A stretch of DNA of 64,000 nucleotides, from positions 2,294,001-2,358,000 of the forward strand of contig NZ_CP187532.1 in the NCBI RefSeq assembly GCF_049852125.1, given 5' to 3'. Shown piece by piece: positions 6,534 to 15,839 of the stretch. The notes below the pieces were generated by a model. It searched no databases. It was not told where the DNA came from and saw nothing but the letters and a program-made list of their open reading frames with translations. The position numbers and the translations under genes are program-made. Source of the DNA: Senimuribacter sp049852125 (GTDB taxonomy: Bacteria; Bacillota; Clostridia; Peptostreptococcales; Anaerovoracaceae). Within the stretch, counting starts at the first letter, position 1. Each line of letters opens with the position of its first letter.

Positions 6534-7679
6534 TTACAGCTTGCTCATAACGTAATCAGCAAACTCCCTGCAGGTCGCGCCGGAAGCAAAACCGGTCACA
6601 ACTACATGTTTTTCCGTTTCATTGCATTCTTCTAAAACAGCCGCCAGCCGGTCTGCCTTTTCAGTAAAGCCGATATGGCGAATCATCATCTCTGCTGCTT
6701 TAAAAATGCTGGACGGATTGGCATAATCGCCGAGACCGTCTTCTATCATCCGCGGCGCGCTGCCGTGAATTGCTTCGAACATGGCGTACTGATCGCCCAT
6801 GTTAGCGCTCCCCGCAGTGCCGACGCCTCCCTGAATTTCCGCCGCTTCATCGGTAATGATATCGCCGTACAGATTCGGAAGCACAAAAACCTGAAACTGA
6901 TTTCTGATCTCCTTGTTGACTAAATTTGCCGTCATAATATCGATGTACCAATCATCGGCCTCAATGCCAGGATAATCTGCTGCTACCTCGTGACAGATCC
7001 GCGTAAAGTTTCCGTCGGTTTTCTTCATGATATTGGCTTTTGTAACGATGGAGACACGCTTTTTCCCGTTGGCCTTGGCATACTCAAACGCTGCCTTTGC
7101 AATTCTGCGGGTTCCGGGTTCTGTTGTCACCTTAAAATCCATGGAAAGTTTACCAGGTACTTCGACGCCCCGGCTGCCCAGCACATACTCACCCTCTGTA
7201 TTTTCTCTGTAGAAAATCCAATCGATGCCTTCCTCCGGCACCTGTACAGGACGCACATTGGCGTACAGATCCAGTTCACGGCGCAGCGTCACATTGGCGC
7301 TTTCCAGGGTGCCGCCCTTTGGTGTTGTAGTCGGCCCTTTGAGAAGAACGTCACAGGACTTGATTTCCGCAAGCACATCCTCCGGCACAGCTTTTCCCAA
7401 AGCCATCCGGTTCTCGATGGTAAGACCTTCGATTTTTTTCAAAATGATCTTGCCCACAGAAAGCTCCTCAGCCATGACTTTTCGGAGAAGCCGCTCTGCC
7501 TGCTCCATAATAATCGGACCGATACCATCGCCTCCTACAATACCGATGGTAATCTGCTCCATGGAAGCAAAATCCTTCGGCGCGCTGCCTGCCGCCATCC
7601 TCTCTGTCCTTTCAAGCTGTTCCAAGAGCAATGTCCGAAACTGCTCGCAGGCGTTTTCAATATATGTACGATCACTCAT
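6534..7679 (-). CDS. icd: Isocitrate dehydrogenase, NAD(P)-dependent beta-decarboxylating family
   Basis: The 381-residue protein begins after a short N-terminal extension with ITIGIVGGDGIGP, and has the substrate loop GGTLESANVTLRRELDLYANVRPVQ, the FYRENTEGEYVLG segment and the metal-binding NLYGDIITDEAAE of the isocitrate/isopropylmalate dehydrogenase family. The Ser-Ala-Asn-x-Thr-x-Arg loop favours isocitrate over isopropylmalate. It oxidises isocitrate to 2-oxoglutarate and CO2. It is the last gene of the operon with aconitase and Re-citrate synthase (one base from the aconitase stop), which completes the oxidative branch for glutamate synthesis. Cofactor preference cannot be read with certainty. 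Confidence 0.9.
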   Translation of the reverse strand: MSDRTYIENACEQFRTLLLEQLERTERMAAGSAPKDFASMEQITIGIVGGDGIGPIIMEQAERLLRKVMAEELSVGKIILKKIEGLTIENRMALGKAVPEDVLAEIKSCDVLLKGPTTTPKGGTLESANVTLRRELDLYANVRPVQVPEEGIDWIFYRENTEGEYVLGSRGVEVPGKLSMDFKVTTEPGTRRIAKAAFEYAKANGKKRVSIVTKANIMKKTDGNFTRICHEVAADYPGIEADDWYIDIMTANLVNKEIRNQFQVFVLPNLYGDIITDEAAEIQGGVGTAGSANMGDQYAMFEAIHGSAPRMIEDGLGDYANPSSIFKAAEMMIRHIGFTEKADRLAAVLEECNETEKHVVVTGFASGATCREFADYVMSKL

Positions 7680-7680
7680 C

Positions 7681-9612
7681 TTAATTTCCCTCTTTTGCTA
7701 CATATTTCAAAAGGCTTCCGGCCTTTAGTATCTCTTTCTGTCTCTTTGTAAAGCTGCATGTCAGCGGAATTTGTTCCCCTGTTGTCACATTAGTCAGCAT
7801 CATCTCTCCGCTGTCCATACCGGCATAAACATCTGATAAGCGAAGTACATCGTCCTGGCTGACTTTATTATAATCCTCAGGATTTTTAAAGGTCAGCGGC
7901 ATGATGCCTGCATTGATCAGGTTTGCTGCGTGAATTCGTGCAAAGCTCTTGGTAATAACAGCGCGTACGCCCAGGTACAGCGGTACGAGAGCCGCATGCT
8001 CTCTGGAGGATCCCTGTCCGTAATTGTTTCCGCCTACGATTATGCTTTCTCCCGCTGCTTTCGCTCTTTCCGGGAAGGTCTCGTCACATACGCCAAAGCA
8101 GTACTGTGACAGATGCGGAATATTGGAACGATACGGCAGAATTTTAGAGCCTGCAGGCATAATGTGGTCTGTCGTAATATTGTCTCCCACTTTCAGTACC
8201 AGCGGCGCTTCCAACACGTCATCCTGCGGTCTGCTGTCAGGGAACGCCTTGATATTCGGGCCGCGCAAAATCGGCAGATCCTTTGCATCCTCCAAAGACG
8301 CCGGCGCTATAATGGCGCTGTCGTCGATCTTGAATGCCTCCGGCATCACAACCTCCGGCATTTCACCAAGCAGCATCGGATCGGTAATCTCGCCGGTCAG
8401 CGCCGCAGCTACAGCTGTCTCCGGCGAAACCAGATATACTTTTCCGTCGGCTGTGCCAGAACGTCCTTCAAAGTTTCGGTTAAAGGTTCTCAGCGATACG
8501 CCGCCGGAATTTGGTGAAAAGCCCATGCCAATGCACGGTCCGCAGGCACATTCCAGCACTCTGGCACCGCTGGCAAGAATATCGGACAGTGCGCCGCAGT
8601 CAGCTAACATGGTCAGCACCTGCTTAGATCCCGGCGAAATAGAAAGACTTACTTCCGGCTTAATCGTCTTGCCTTTCAGCAATGCCGCTACCTTCAGCAT
8701 ATCGTGGAGGGAAGAATTCGTGCAGGAACCGATACAGACCTGATCCACCTTTGTTCCCTTCAGCATATTGACAGCCACTACGCTGTCCGGACTGTGGGGA
8801 CAAGCGATCATTGGCCGCAGTGTGGACAGGTTGATATCGATCACTTTATCATAAACGGCATCAGGATCGCTGGCAAGCTCTCTATAATCCGCTTCTCTGC
8901 CCTCAGCCGCTAAAAACGCGCGAGTTACTTCGTCAGATGGGAAGATGGATGTTGTCGCGCCCAGCTCTGTTCCCATATTAGTGATGGTCGCTCTCTCCGG
9001 TACAGACAAAGTTTCTACCCCCGGTCCGCCCCATTCAATGATTGCGCCGACGCCGCCTTTTACAGATAAAAGACGTAAGATTTCTAAGCTGACATCCTTT
9101 GCAGTCACAAATGGATTCAGCTTGCCTGTCAAATTTACCTTGTACATCTTCGGCATGGTGATGTAGTATGCGCCGCCTCCCATGGCAACTGCCACGTCGA
9201 GACCGCCCGCTCCCATGGCCAGCATGCCGATACCGCCTCCGGTCGGCGTATGACTGTCAGAACCGATCAGGGTTTTGCCCGGTTTTCCGAACCGTTCCAG
9301 ATGTACCTGATGACAGATGCCGTTGCCTGGTCTCGAAAAATACAGTCCGTATTTCTTGGCCATAGACTGAATAAACCGATGGTCGTCGGCATTTTCGAAG
9401 CCTGACTGCAAGGTATTGTGATCGATATAGGCAACGGAAAGCTCCGTTCTAACCCTTGGAATTCCCATAGTTTCAAATTCCAGGTATGCCATAGTACCCG
9501 TGGCGTCCTGCGTCAGGGTCTGGTCTATTTTCAGGGCAATCTCGCTGCCCGGCGTCATTTCTCCGCTGATTAAGTGTTCTTTAATGATTTTCTGTGCGAT
9601 TGTTAATCCCAT
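7681..9612 (-). CDS. acn: Aconitate hydratase
   Basis: The 643-residue protein shows the aconitase signatures: GSDSHTPTGGGIGMLAMG, cluster cysteines in CIGSCTN and ACGPCIGMG, and a swivel domain with GGNNYGQGSSREHAA. It is shorter than the 850-900-residue aconitase A and matches the compact bacterial type seen in Clostridia (AcnA-like without the long linker). It isomerises citrate to isocitrate through a [4Fe-4S] cluster. Its start overlaps the end of the GntR gene by 32 bp and its stop touches icd, so the genes form one tightly packed operon. A homoaconitase role is possible for this fold, but the neighbours argue for citrate. Confidence 0.92.
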   Translation of the reverse strand: MGLTIAQKIIKEHLISGEMTPGSEIALKIDQTLTQDATGTMAYLEFETMGIPRVRTELSVAYIDHNTLQSGFENADDHRFIQSMAKKYGLYFSRPGNGICHQVHLERFGKPGKTLIGSDSHTPTGGGIGMLAMGAGGLDVAVAMGGGAYYITMPKMYKVNLTGKLNPFVTAKDVSLEILRLLSVKGGVGAIIEWGGPGVETLSVPERATITNMGTELGATTSIFPSDEVTRAFLAAEGREADYRELASDPDAVYDKVIDINLSTLRPMIACPHSPDSVVAVNMLKGTKVDQVCIGSCTNSSLHDMLKVAALLKGKTIKPEVSLSISPGSKQVLTMLADCGALSDILASGARVLECACGPCIGMGFSPNSGGVSLRTFNRNFEGRSGTADGKVYLVSPETAVAAALTGEITDPMLLGEMPEVVMPEAFKIDDSAIIAPASLEDAKDLPILRGPNIKAFPDSRPQDDVLEAPLVLKVGDNITTDHIMPAGSKILPYRSNIPHLSQYCFGVCDETFPERAKAAGESIIVGGNNYGQGSSREHAALVPLYLGVRAVITKSFARIHAANLINAGIMPLTFKNPEDYNKVSQDDVLRLSDVYAGMDSGEMMLTNVTTGEQIPLTCSFTKRQKEILKAGSLLKYVAKEGN

Positions 9613-10258
9613 ATTGTTCGTTTACCTCCATAATGCTGTTATATGCGTGATCTATGTGCATCAGCACGATCGTGTCTATTTTATCTCCATCCTTTTCAGA
9701 AATAGCGTTATACAACGACTTGTGTTCCGCCACAGAGGCCATAATTCGATGCGACTTTTCCAAAGACAGACGTCGGAACTTCATCATTTTGTGATGAATT
9801 GGCGTCAAAATTGTTTCAAAAGTAATGCTTCCGCACTCTCGGTAGATAATGTCGTGGAATTCCGTATCCAAATCACGCACTTTGATGGCGTCCCCCTTTT
9901 GTGCAAAAAATTCCTGTTGATCTACGTTATCCTTTAGCGCCTTCAAGCCTTCCGCGCTAATGTTCTCCGCTGCTCTGCGAGTGGCCATTGCCTCAATCCG
10001 CCGTTTTACTTCAAACAAATCCTTCACATCGTTTTCCGTAACGCCCACGACTACAGTTCCATTGGGAGATTCTTTGATCAATTTCTCATGAGAAAGACGG
10101 CTCATCGCTTCCCTAATCGGGGTTCTGCTGACGCCCAGTTCCTCTGAAAGTCTGGTTTCGCTGATAATCTCTCCCTGGGCGTACGCGCCGCTGAGAATAT
10201 TATATTCCAACTGATCGTAAACTCTGTCCGCCAGAGATACTGTTCTGTATTCTATCAT
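9581..10258 (-). CDS. GntR-family (FadR-type) regulator inside the citrate operon
   Basis: The 225-residue protein has an N-terminal winged helix (LADRVYDQLEYNILSGAY, then ETRLSEELGVSRTPIREAMSRL) and an FCD effector domain with the metal-type residues in EFHDIIY and VAEHKSLYNAI. It overlaps the Re-citrate synthase stop by 4 bp and aconitase by 32 bp. Placement inside the operon suggests autoregulation, probably sensing citrate or a related carboxylate (inference). TTGTATAC words at 11710-11717 (on the minus strand) and 11797-11804 near the operon promoter are candidate operators. Confidence 0.88.
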   Translation of the reverse strand: MIEYRTVSLADRVYDQLEYNILSGAYAQGEIISETRLSEELGVSRTPIREAMSRLSHEKLIKESPNGTVVVGVTENDVKDLFEVKRRIEAMATRRAAENISAEGLKALKDNVDQQEFFAQKGDAIKVRDLDTEFHDIIYRECGSITFETILTPIHHKMMKFRRLSLEKSHRIMASVAEHKSLYNAISEKDGDKIDTIVLMHIDHAYNSIMEVNEQYGINNRTENH

Positions 10259-11628
10259 TTAGATTCCTCCCCTTTCGTTAATTCCTTGATTTTTGTTTCC
10301 AGCTCTTTATTCGACAAGCTAGTGGTTCTGCCATCAGCATACATCTCGTCTACCCATTCCTTTACCTGTACAACTAACGGACTGTCCTTATGGAGCTTTT
10401 GCTCCTCCGGTAAGTCGTAATGCTCGTTAATCCAGTAAGCGATGCCTGCCAATCCGCTGGTTTTGCTCACCGCTACGCCCGGTGTTCTTCCAAGCAATTT
10501 TTTCGTATCAAAGATATTATAAATTTCCTCGTCCTTCATCAGGCCGTCCGCATGGATACCGGCTTTCGTTACGTTAAAGTTTTCTCCGACAAAAGGCGTC
10601 ATCGGCGGAATGTCATATCCCATTTCATCCCTGAAATATCTTCCGATCTCCGTCACTACGGTAGGATCCATTCCGTCCATAGAACCACGCAGAGAGGCGT
10701 ATTCAAAGACCATAGCCTCCAGCGGAACATTTCCCGTACGCTCTCCAATTCCCAGCAAGGAACAGTTCACGGCACACGCGCCATAAAGCCACGCCGTAGA
10801 AGCATTAGCAACCGCCTTATAAAAATCATTATGCCCATGCCACTCCAGCATCTCACTCGGTACATTAGAAAAATGCTGCAGACCATATATAATACCGGCG
10901 ACACTTCGCGGCAGCGCCGCCTCCGTATAAGGAATGCCGTAGCCCATGGTATCACAGGCGCGGATTTTTACTGGAACGCCAGCCTCCTTAGACAACTTCA
11001 TGATTTCATTTACAAACGGTACAACAAAGCCGTAGAAATCAGCTCTGGTAATATCCTCTAAATGGCATCTTGGTATTACTCCCGCCTCAAAAGCATCTCG
11101 TATGGTTTCCAGATAATAATCTACCGCCTGCCTGCGGGTCATCTGCATCTTCTTAAAAATGTGGTAGTCACTGCAGGAAACCAGTACGCCTGTCTCTTTG
11201 ATTCCCAGTTTCTTTACCATCTGAAAATCTTCTTTTTTTGCCCGAATCCATGTAGTGATTTCCGGAAAACGAAGTCCCAAATCCATACACTTTTCCACAG
11301 CTTCCCTGTCCTTTTTCGTATAGATAAAGAATTCTGACTGGCGGATCAGGCCATACGGGCCTCCCAATCTGGACAAAAGCTTATATAAATCTACAATTTG
11401 TTTCACAGTATACGGCGCCATGGATTGTTGTCCGTCACGGAAAGAGGTATCTGTAATCCAAATATCCTCCGGCATATTCATCGGCACACGTCTATGGTTA
11501 AATACAATCTTAGGTACTTCCGTATAACTGAACATATCCCGATACAAATTTGGTTCCGGGATATCCTGCAGGGTGTACTTATAACTGGCCTGTTCTAACA
11601 GATTTGACTTTCTGGATATTTCTATCAT
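10255..11628 (-). CDS. Re-citrate synthase (homocitrate/isopropylmalate synthase family)
   Basis: ATG at 11628 (MIEISRKSNLLEQASYKY) is chosen because GGGAGG lies 10 bp before it; the longer frame to 11745 runs into the promoter. The 457-residue product is a DRE-TIM barrel acyltransferase: TDTSFRDGQQSMAPY early, CHLEDITRADFYGFVVPF, and the metal-binding WHGHNDFYKA. This is the pattern of the Re-face citrate synthase of Clostridium kluyveri, used by anaerobes that lack the ordinary Si enzyme. It condenses oxaloacetate with acetyl-CoA. The downstream aconitase and isocitrate dehydrogenase support citrate rather than homocitrate as product. Confidence 0.88.
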   Translation of the reverse strand: MIEISRKSNLLEQASYKYTLQDIPEPNLYRDMFSYTEVPKIVFNHRRVPMNMPEDIWITDTSFRDGQQSMAPYTVKQIVDLYKLLSRLGGPYGLIRQSEFFIYTKKDREAVEKCMDLGLRFPEITTWIRAKKEDFQMVKKLGIKETGVLVSCSDYHIFKKMQMTRRQAVDYYLETIRDAFEAGVIPRCHLEDITRADFYGFVVPFVNEIMKLSKEAGVPVKIRACDTMGYGIPYTEAALPRSVAGIIYGLQHFSNVPSEMLEWHGHNDFYKAVANASTAWLYGACAVNCSLLGIGERTGNVPLEAMVFEYASLRGSMDGMDPTVVTEIGRYFRDEMGYDIPPMTPFVGENFNVTKAGIHADGLMKDEEIYNIFDTKKLLGRTPGVAVSKTSGLAGIAYWINEHYDLPEEQKLHKDSPLVVQVKEWVDEMYADGRTTSLSNKELETKIKELTKGEESK

Positions 11629-11709
11629 ATCTACCATACCTCCCAATTCCTCACTGCACTTCCGTTGTGCAGGCTGTGCTTTATTGCAATAAATCGTTAC
11701 AATCTCTAC

Positions 11710-11804
11710 GTATACAAGTATAAACGTCCACGCGATGTTTGTCAATAGACTTTTGTATAATTGTTCTTAAATTGTTTTTATCAAAGCGTGGCGTGGTTGT
11801 ATAC
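11710..11804. promoter_or_regulatory. Promoter and candidate GntR operators of the citrate operon
   Basis: On the minus strand TTGACA (11745-11740), 17 bp and TATACT (11722-11717) form the promoter. The octamer TTGTATAC occurs next to the -10 box on the minus strand (11717-11710) and on the plus strand at 11797-11804. It resembles operator half-sites of FadR-type GntR regulators. Together with the terminator at 11885-11938 this accounts for the 314-bp gene-free stretch. Confidence 0.6.
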
Positions 11805-11884
11805 CCGTATTCTATCTATATGCTGTTGCCCTTAAGAATATCACGGTTTCCAGGTTAAAACTCTTCAATCCATCTATTTCCATG

Positions 11885-11938
11885 AAAAAAAACGTCCAAA
11901 GCTATCCCCCTCACTTCCATGAGGATAACCTTGGACGG
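11885..11938 (-). terminator. Terminator of the nucleoside-salvage/response-regulator operon
   Basis: Directly after the response-regulator stop a long stem (CCGTCCAAGG and GAGGATA-type arms with the mirror GGACGTTTTTTT on the minus strand) ends in seven T residues. Confidence 0.8.
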
Positions 11939-11942
11939 TTCT

Positions 11943-12596
11943 CTATGCTTCCCATTTCCTGCTGACAACCAGCTTTCCCTGACGGCCTTTCCATTCCACA
12001 TCCTTTATACGAAATTCCGTTGCTTCAGAACTGCCAATCAGCCCATCAAAGGAGCTGCCATCTCTACTGTCCGGTACGATGACCTCTCTGGCAGTCTGAT
12101 TGGCATATATCCGGCATCCCGTGGTTCCATCAAAAAGCCATATACCAAAAGGCAGCATATCCAAAAGCCTCTGCGCATCCTGCTCCGGCATATTCTGCAG
12201 CAGAATCGCCGTTTTCAACCGATGCAACACAACACCCGGCGCAATCGGTTTGATCAAAAAGTCATCCGCCCCGGCATTGATCACCTGTTCCTTTGCTTCA
12301 TTAACATCCGCGGCAGATAATGCCAAGACTGGCAAATGACAAAATTCTTCATCTCCGCGAATGATATCCAATAGTTCAAAGCCGTCCATCAGCGGCATAT
12401 GAAGATCCAGAAGAACCGCGGCAATATCCGGATTTTCATCCAATATGTCAAGGGCCTCCATACCGTTTTCTGCCTCAAGTACATCGTATTCGCGATTCAA
12501 AACTCTGCGTAAAACTCTGCGGCTTATGGCATCGTCATCCGCGATCAATACTCTTTTCTTTGCTTCAAATCCTTTTTTATAACACATCGCAACCAC
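11943..12596 (-). CDS. Single-domain response regulator with a C-terminal PAS-like tail
   Basis: Residues about 14-130 form a receiver domain: acidic DDD at 20-22, the phospho-acceptor Asp in VLLDLHMPLMDG (near 64), a Ser/Thr position in LALSAAD and the Lys in FLIKPIAPG. The C-terminal 75 residues (LLDMLPFGIWLFDGTTGCRIYANQTAREV) resemble a short PAS-type segment; there is no DNA-binding, GGDEF or HD-GYP output domain. A GTG start at 12596 has AGGAAAGG at good spacing; ATG at 12587 is the alternative. No histidine kinase is nearby. It is the last gene of the rmuC-deoB-pdp run, 28 bp after pdp. Its output is unknown. Confidence 0.75.
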   Translation of the reverse strand: MVAMCYKKGFEAKKRVLIADDDAISRRVLRRVLNREYDVLEAENGMEALDILDENPDIAAVLLDLHMPLMDGFELLDIIRGDEEFCHLPVLALSAADVNEAKEQVINAGADDFLIKPIAPGVVLHRLKTAILLQNMPEQDAQRLLDMLPFGIWLFDGTTGCRIYANQTAREVIVPDSRDGSSFDGLIGSSEATEFRIKDVEWKGRQGKLVVSRKWEA

Positions 12597-12624
12597 TGCA
12601 ACCTTTCCTCACACGCCAGTAAAA

Positions 12625-13932
12625 CTATAATCCTAAAACTTTTTTGACCAGCTTCGGCTCTCCCTTCTTTTCCTTGCTGATATCAAAGGCTCTCGCAACC
12701 TCCTTCTCCGCGTCAGCTAACCTGCCTTGACTGCTGCTGAACACTGTCGCCAGACATTCCCCCTTACTAACCTTATCTCCTGTCTTTTTATGAAGTACAA
12801 TACCTGCGGATAAATCTATATCATCTTCCTTCGTTCTTCTTCCCGCGCCTGTGTGCTGCGACGCAAGACCGATTGCTCTGGCATCAATGCCATTAATAAA
12901 TCCACCCTCCCTTGCCAGAATCTCTCTGCGCAGAGAACTCTGTGGGAAAAGCTCATAATCATCTATAACCCTTTCATCTCCGCCCTGCCGCGCAATAAAG
13001 CTTCGAAGCTTATTAAGTCCTGCTCCGCTTTCCAGAGCCTGACGCGCTAAGATTTTACCTTCAGCAGTAGTTTTAACACGACCGCCGAGACAAATCATAA
13101 TACCCGCCAAACAGAGGGATAAAGCGGTAATGTCAGAAGGGCCCCGTCCCTTTAAAGTTTCAATGGCTTCTATAACTTCCAGACTATTTCCTACGGCTTT
13201 CCCCAAAGGCTGACTCATATCGGTAATAGCCGCTACTGTTTTTTTGCCTGCCGCGCGGCCAATTTCACACATAATTTCACCTAACGCTTCTGCCTCAGCT
13301 TGCTCCTCCATAAAAGCGCCGCGCCCGCATTTTACGTCCAAAACAATAGCGTCGCTTCCAGCCGCCAGCTTTTTACTCATAATGCTGGACGCTATCAGGC
13401 TGAGGTTCTCTACCGTACCCGTCACATCTCGCAGAGCATAAAGCTTCTTATCCGCTGGTGTAATATGAGCAGTCTGTCCAATCACCGCGATACCAATATC
13501 GTTTACCTGCTGCAAAAAATCCTCCGGCTCCATGGCGGTGCGGAAACCTGGTATCGCTTCCAGCTTATCCACTGTTCCACCTGTAAAGCCCAATCCTCGC
13601 CCACTCATCTTGGCAATAGGAATGCCGCAGGCTGCTGCCAGAGGCGCCACAATCAGAGTGGTCTTATCGCCGACTCCCCCAGTCGAATGCTTATCTACCT
13701 TTATACCACGCACACCAGCCAGATCAATCGTGTCTCCTGAATAGCGCATAGCATCGGTTAATTCAAAGGTCTCGAATTTATCCATTTTGCGGAAAAAGAT
13801 CGCCATCAGCAATGCCGCTGCCTGATAATCTGGAATCTCTCCCTCGGTATATCCGTTGATAAAATAGCGAATCTCATCCTTGCTCAGCGCTCCGCCATCC
13901 CGCTTTTTCACAATCAAATCGTTCATATTCAT
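12625..13932 (-). CDS. pdp: Pyrimidine-nucleoside/thymidine phosphorylase
   Basis: The 435-residue protein shows the family signature KMSGRGLGFTGGTVDKLEA and the phosphate-binding KHSTGGVGDKTTL near residues 80-90, plus LDVKCGRGAFM. It phosphorolyses thymidine, deoxyuridine or uridine to the base and (deoxy)ribose 1-phosphate. The neighbour deoB converts that sugar phosphate to the 5-phosphate, with one base between the two genes. Pyrimidine-nucleoside phosphorylase is favoured over DeoA by the Gram-positive context; substrate range is not decided by the sequence. Confidence 0.92.
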   Translation of the reverse strand: MNMNDLIVKKRDGGALSKDEIRYFINGYTEGEIPDYQAAALLMAIFFRKMDKFETFELTDAMRYSGDTIDLAGVRGIKVDKHSTGGVGDKTTLIVAPLAAACGIPIAKMSGRGLGFTGGTVDKLEAIPGFRTAMEPEDFLQQVNDIGIAVIGQTAHITPADKKLYALRDVTGTVENLSLIASSIMSKKLAAGSDAIVLDVKCGRGAFMEEQAEAEALGEIMCEIGRAAGKKTVAAITDMSQPLGKAVGNSLEVIEAIETLKGRGPSDITALSLCLAGIMICLGGRVKTTAEGKILARQALESGAGLNKLRSFIARQGGDERVIDDYELFPQSSLRREILAREGGFINGIDARAIGLASQHTGAGRRTKEDDIDLSAGIVLHKKTGDKVSKGECLATVFSSSQGRLADAEKEVARAFDISKEKKGEPKLVKKVLGL

Positions 13933-13933
13933 T

Positions 13934-15103
13934 TTATCTGATCTCCTTCAAAAAGCTTTCCCCTATAGCGGTGGGCTCTGTGTCAAGATATTCCGCAATC
14001 GTTGCGCCGATATCCGCAAAGCTGCTTCTTATACCCAGGTCTACGCCGCCTTTGATACCATCGCCGTAAATCAGAACCGGTACATACTCTCTGGTATGAT
14101 CCCAACCGGTATGAACCGGATCATTGCCGTGGTCCGCGCAAATAATCAAAATATCTCCGTTCTTCATCGCGTCTATTATCTCCGGAAGTCTTCCGTCAAA
14201 TTCCATAATAGCTTTCCCATAACCTTCAGGATCCCTTCTATGTCCGTACTTCGAATCAAAGTCGACAAGATTCGTAAAGATAAAGCCGTCAAAGGTATCG
14301 CCCAATGCCTCTATGGTCCGGTCAACACCATCCATATTGTCCTCAGTATGCACGGACTGCGTTACGCCCTGACCATTAAAAATATCAGAAATTTTTCCGA
14401 TTGCAAAGACAGTCTTTCCTACTTTTTTCACCTTATCCAGAACAGTTTCTGCGCCAGGAGAAACTGCATAATCACGCCGGTCTGACGTCCTGATTCTCTT
14501 ACCATCCTTTAAGACGTACGGTCTGGCAATCACTCTGCCGCAAGCCCAATCTCCAGTCAGAAGCTCTCTGGCAGTCTGACAGATTTCATATAATTCCGCC
14601 AGCGGGATTACCTCTATGTTGGCTGCAATCTGAAAAACACTGTCTGCAGAAGTATATACAATAGGATTGCCCGTAGCTTCATGCTCTGGTCCAAGCTGCT
14701 CTATGATCTCTGTACCGGATGCGGGATAGTTTCCCAGGCACTTCCTCCCGATTTTATCCTCAAATGCAGCTATAAAAGCTGGCGGAAAACCATCAGGATA
14801 TGTTTTAAAAGGCGTCTTAGTCTCCAGACCGGCAATCTCCCAATGACCAGTAATGGTATCCTTCCCCCTTGAAAGCTCTCCCAGCTTTCCGAAAGCGCCG
14901 GTTGGGGTTTCAACTCTCAAACGGCCGTCTGCCGCCCCTTGTATATTGCCAAAGCCCAGTCGGTGCAAATTTGGAATCTGAAAATCAGGGTTATGATCTA
15001 CAATATGCCCCAGAGTATCCGCGCCCGCGTCTCCATATTTTTCTGCATCCGGCAGTTGGCCTACACCTAAGCTATCCAATACTATCAAAGTAACTCTTTT
15101 CAT
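13934..15103 (-). CDS. deoB: Phosphopentomutase
   Basis: The 389-residue protein has metal-binding motifs of the alkaline-phosphatase superfamily: LDSLGVGQLPDAEKYGD at the start, with GADTLGH, DTITGHWE around residue 80, and ICADHGNDPVH near the end. It interconverts (deoxy)ribose 1-phosphate and 5-phosphate using two Mn ions. Full length for DeoB. It is followed one base later by the nucleoside phosphorylase, so the pair channels nucleosides into the pentose phosphate pool. Confidence 0.95.
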   Translation of the reverse strand: MKRVTLIVLDSLGVGQLPDAEKYGDAGADTLGHIVDHNPDFQIPNLHRLGFGNIQGAADGRLRVETPTGAFGKLGELSRGKDTITGHWEIAGLETKTPFKTYPDGFPPAFIAAFEDKIGRKCLGNYPASGTEIIEQLGPEHEATGNPIVYTSADSVFQIAANIEVIPLAELYEICQTARELLTGDWACGRVIARPYVLKDGKRIRTSDRRDYAVSPGAETVLDKVKKVGKTVFAIGKISDIFNGQGVTQSVHTEDNMDGVDRTIEALGDTFDGFIFTNLVDFDSKYGHRRDPEGYGKAIMEFDGRLPEIIDAMKNGDILIICADHGNDPVHTGWDHTREYVPVLIYGDGIKGGVDLGIRSSFADIGATIAEYLDTEPTAIGESFLKEIR

Positions 15104-15121
15104 CGCCGTTCTCCTTCCTCT

Positions 15122-15823
15122 CTATTCCTCATATATAAGCTGTGGTTTCCCTTCCAGATAATCCAGAGAAACCAATCTGTATTCTACGCCGTCCAATATG
15201 CCATTTATCCCATTTTTAAAGGCATCCTTGCCATGGAGATGGCCATAAACACAAGTCCTGACATGATATTGGGTCAGTAACTTCGTAAACCCAGATCCTT
15301 GGATTTTATCATTAGTAGGCGGAAAGTGAAGCGCCGCAATCATAATTTCCGCCCCACTCTTTGCACCTTCCTCCAGAGAAAATCGAAGCCGCATAAGCTC
15401 CCGCTCGTAAATTTTCTGGTCGTGTTCATCAAATCCATCCGTCCCCGGACAAATCCATCCCCGCGTTCCGCAGACCGCAACATTCCCCGCCAAATAGCAG
15501 TGATTCTGTAGGAATGTAATATTCCCATACAGTTTATTCAACTTGGTTATAGATGACCACCAAAGGTCATGGTTTCCTTTTACAATGATCTTTCTTCCAG
15601 GAAGCTGATGAATCCAGGCAAGGTCCTCCATCGCTTCATCCAGCCGCAGCCCCCAGGAGATGTCGCCGGGAAGAATCACCATATCCTCCGCCTGCACTGT
15701 TTTTTCCCAATTTTCTTTGACTCGTTGGTGGTGGTTAATCCAACGAGGGCCGAACACGTCCATTGGTTTTTCTATTCTTTCATCAAAGGACAGATGCAGA
15801 TCCCCTATTGCAAATACTTTCAC
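15122..15823 (-). CDS. Calcineurin-like metallophosphoesterase
   Basis: A 233-residue protein with the full metallophosphatase motif set: IGDLHLSF, LPGDISWG, VKGNHDLWW, ALHFPP and YGHLHGKDA. Such soluble proteins hydrolyse phosphodiesters or nucleotides; the physiological substrate of this subfamily is not established. It lies 16 bp after rmuC and 18 bp before deoB, consistent with one operon linked to nucleotide turnover. Confidence 0.88.
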   Translation of the reverse strand: MKVFAIGDLHLSFDERIEKPMDVFGPRWINHHQRVKENWEKTVQAEDMVILPGDISWGLRLDEAMEDLAWIHQLPGRKIIVKGNHDLWWSSITKLNKLYGNITFLQNHCYLAGNVAVCGTRGWICPGTDGFDEHDQKIYERELMRLRFSLEEGAKSGAEIMIAALHFPPTNDKIQGSGFTKLLTQYHVRTCVYGHLHGKDAFKNGINGILDGVEYRLVSLDYLEGKPQLIYEE

Positions 15824-15839
15824 GTCTCTTTCTCCTCCG

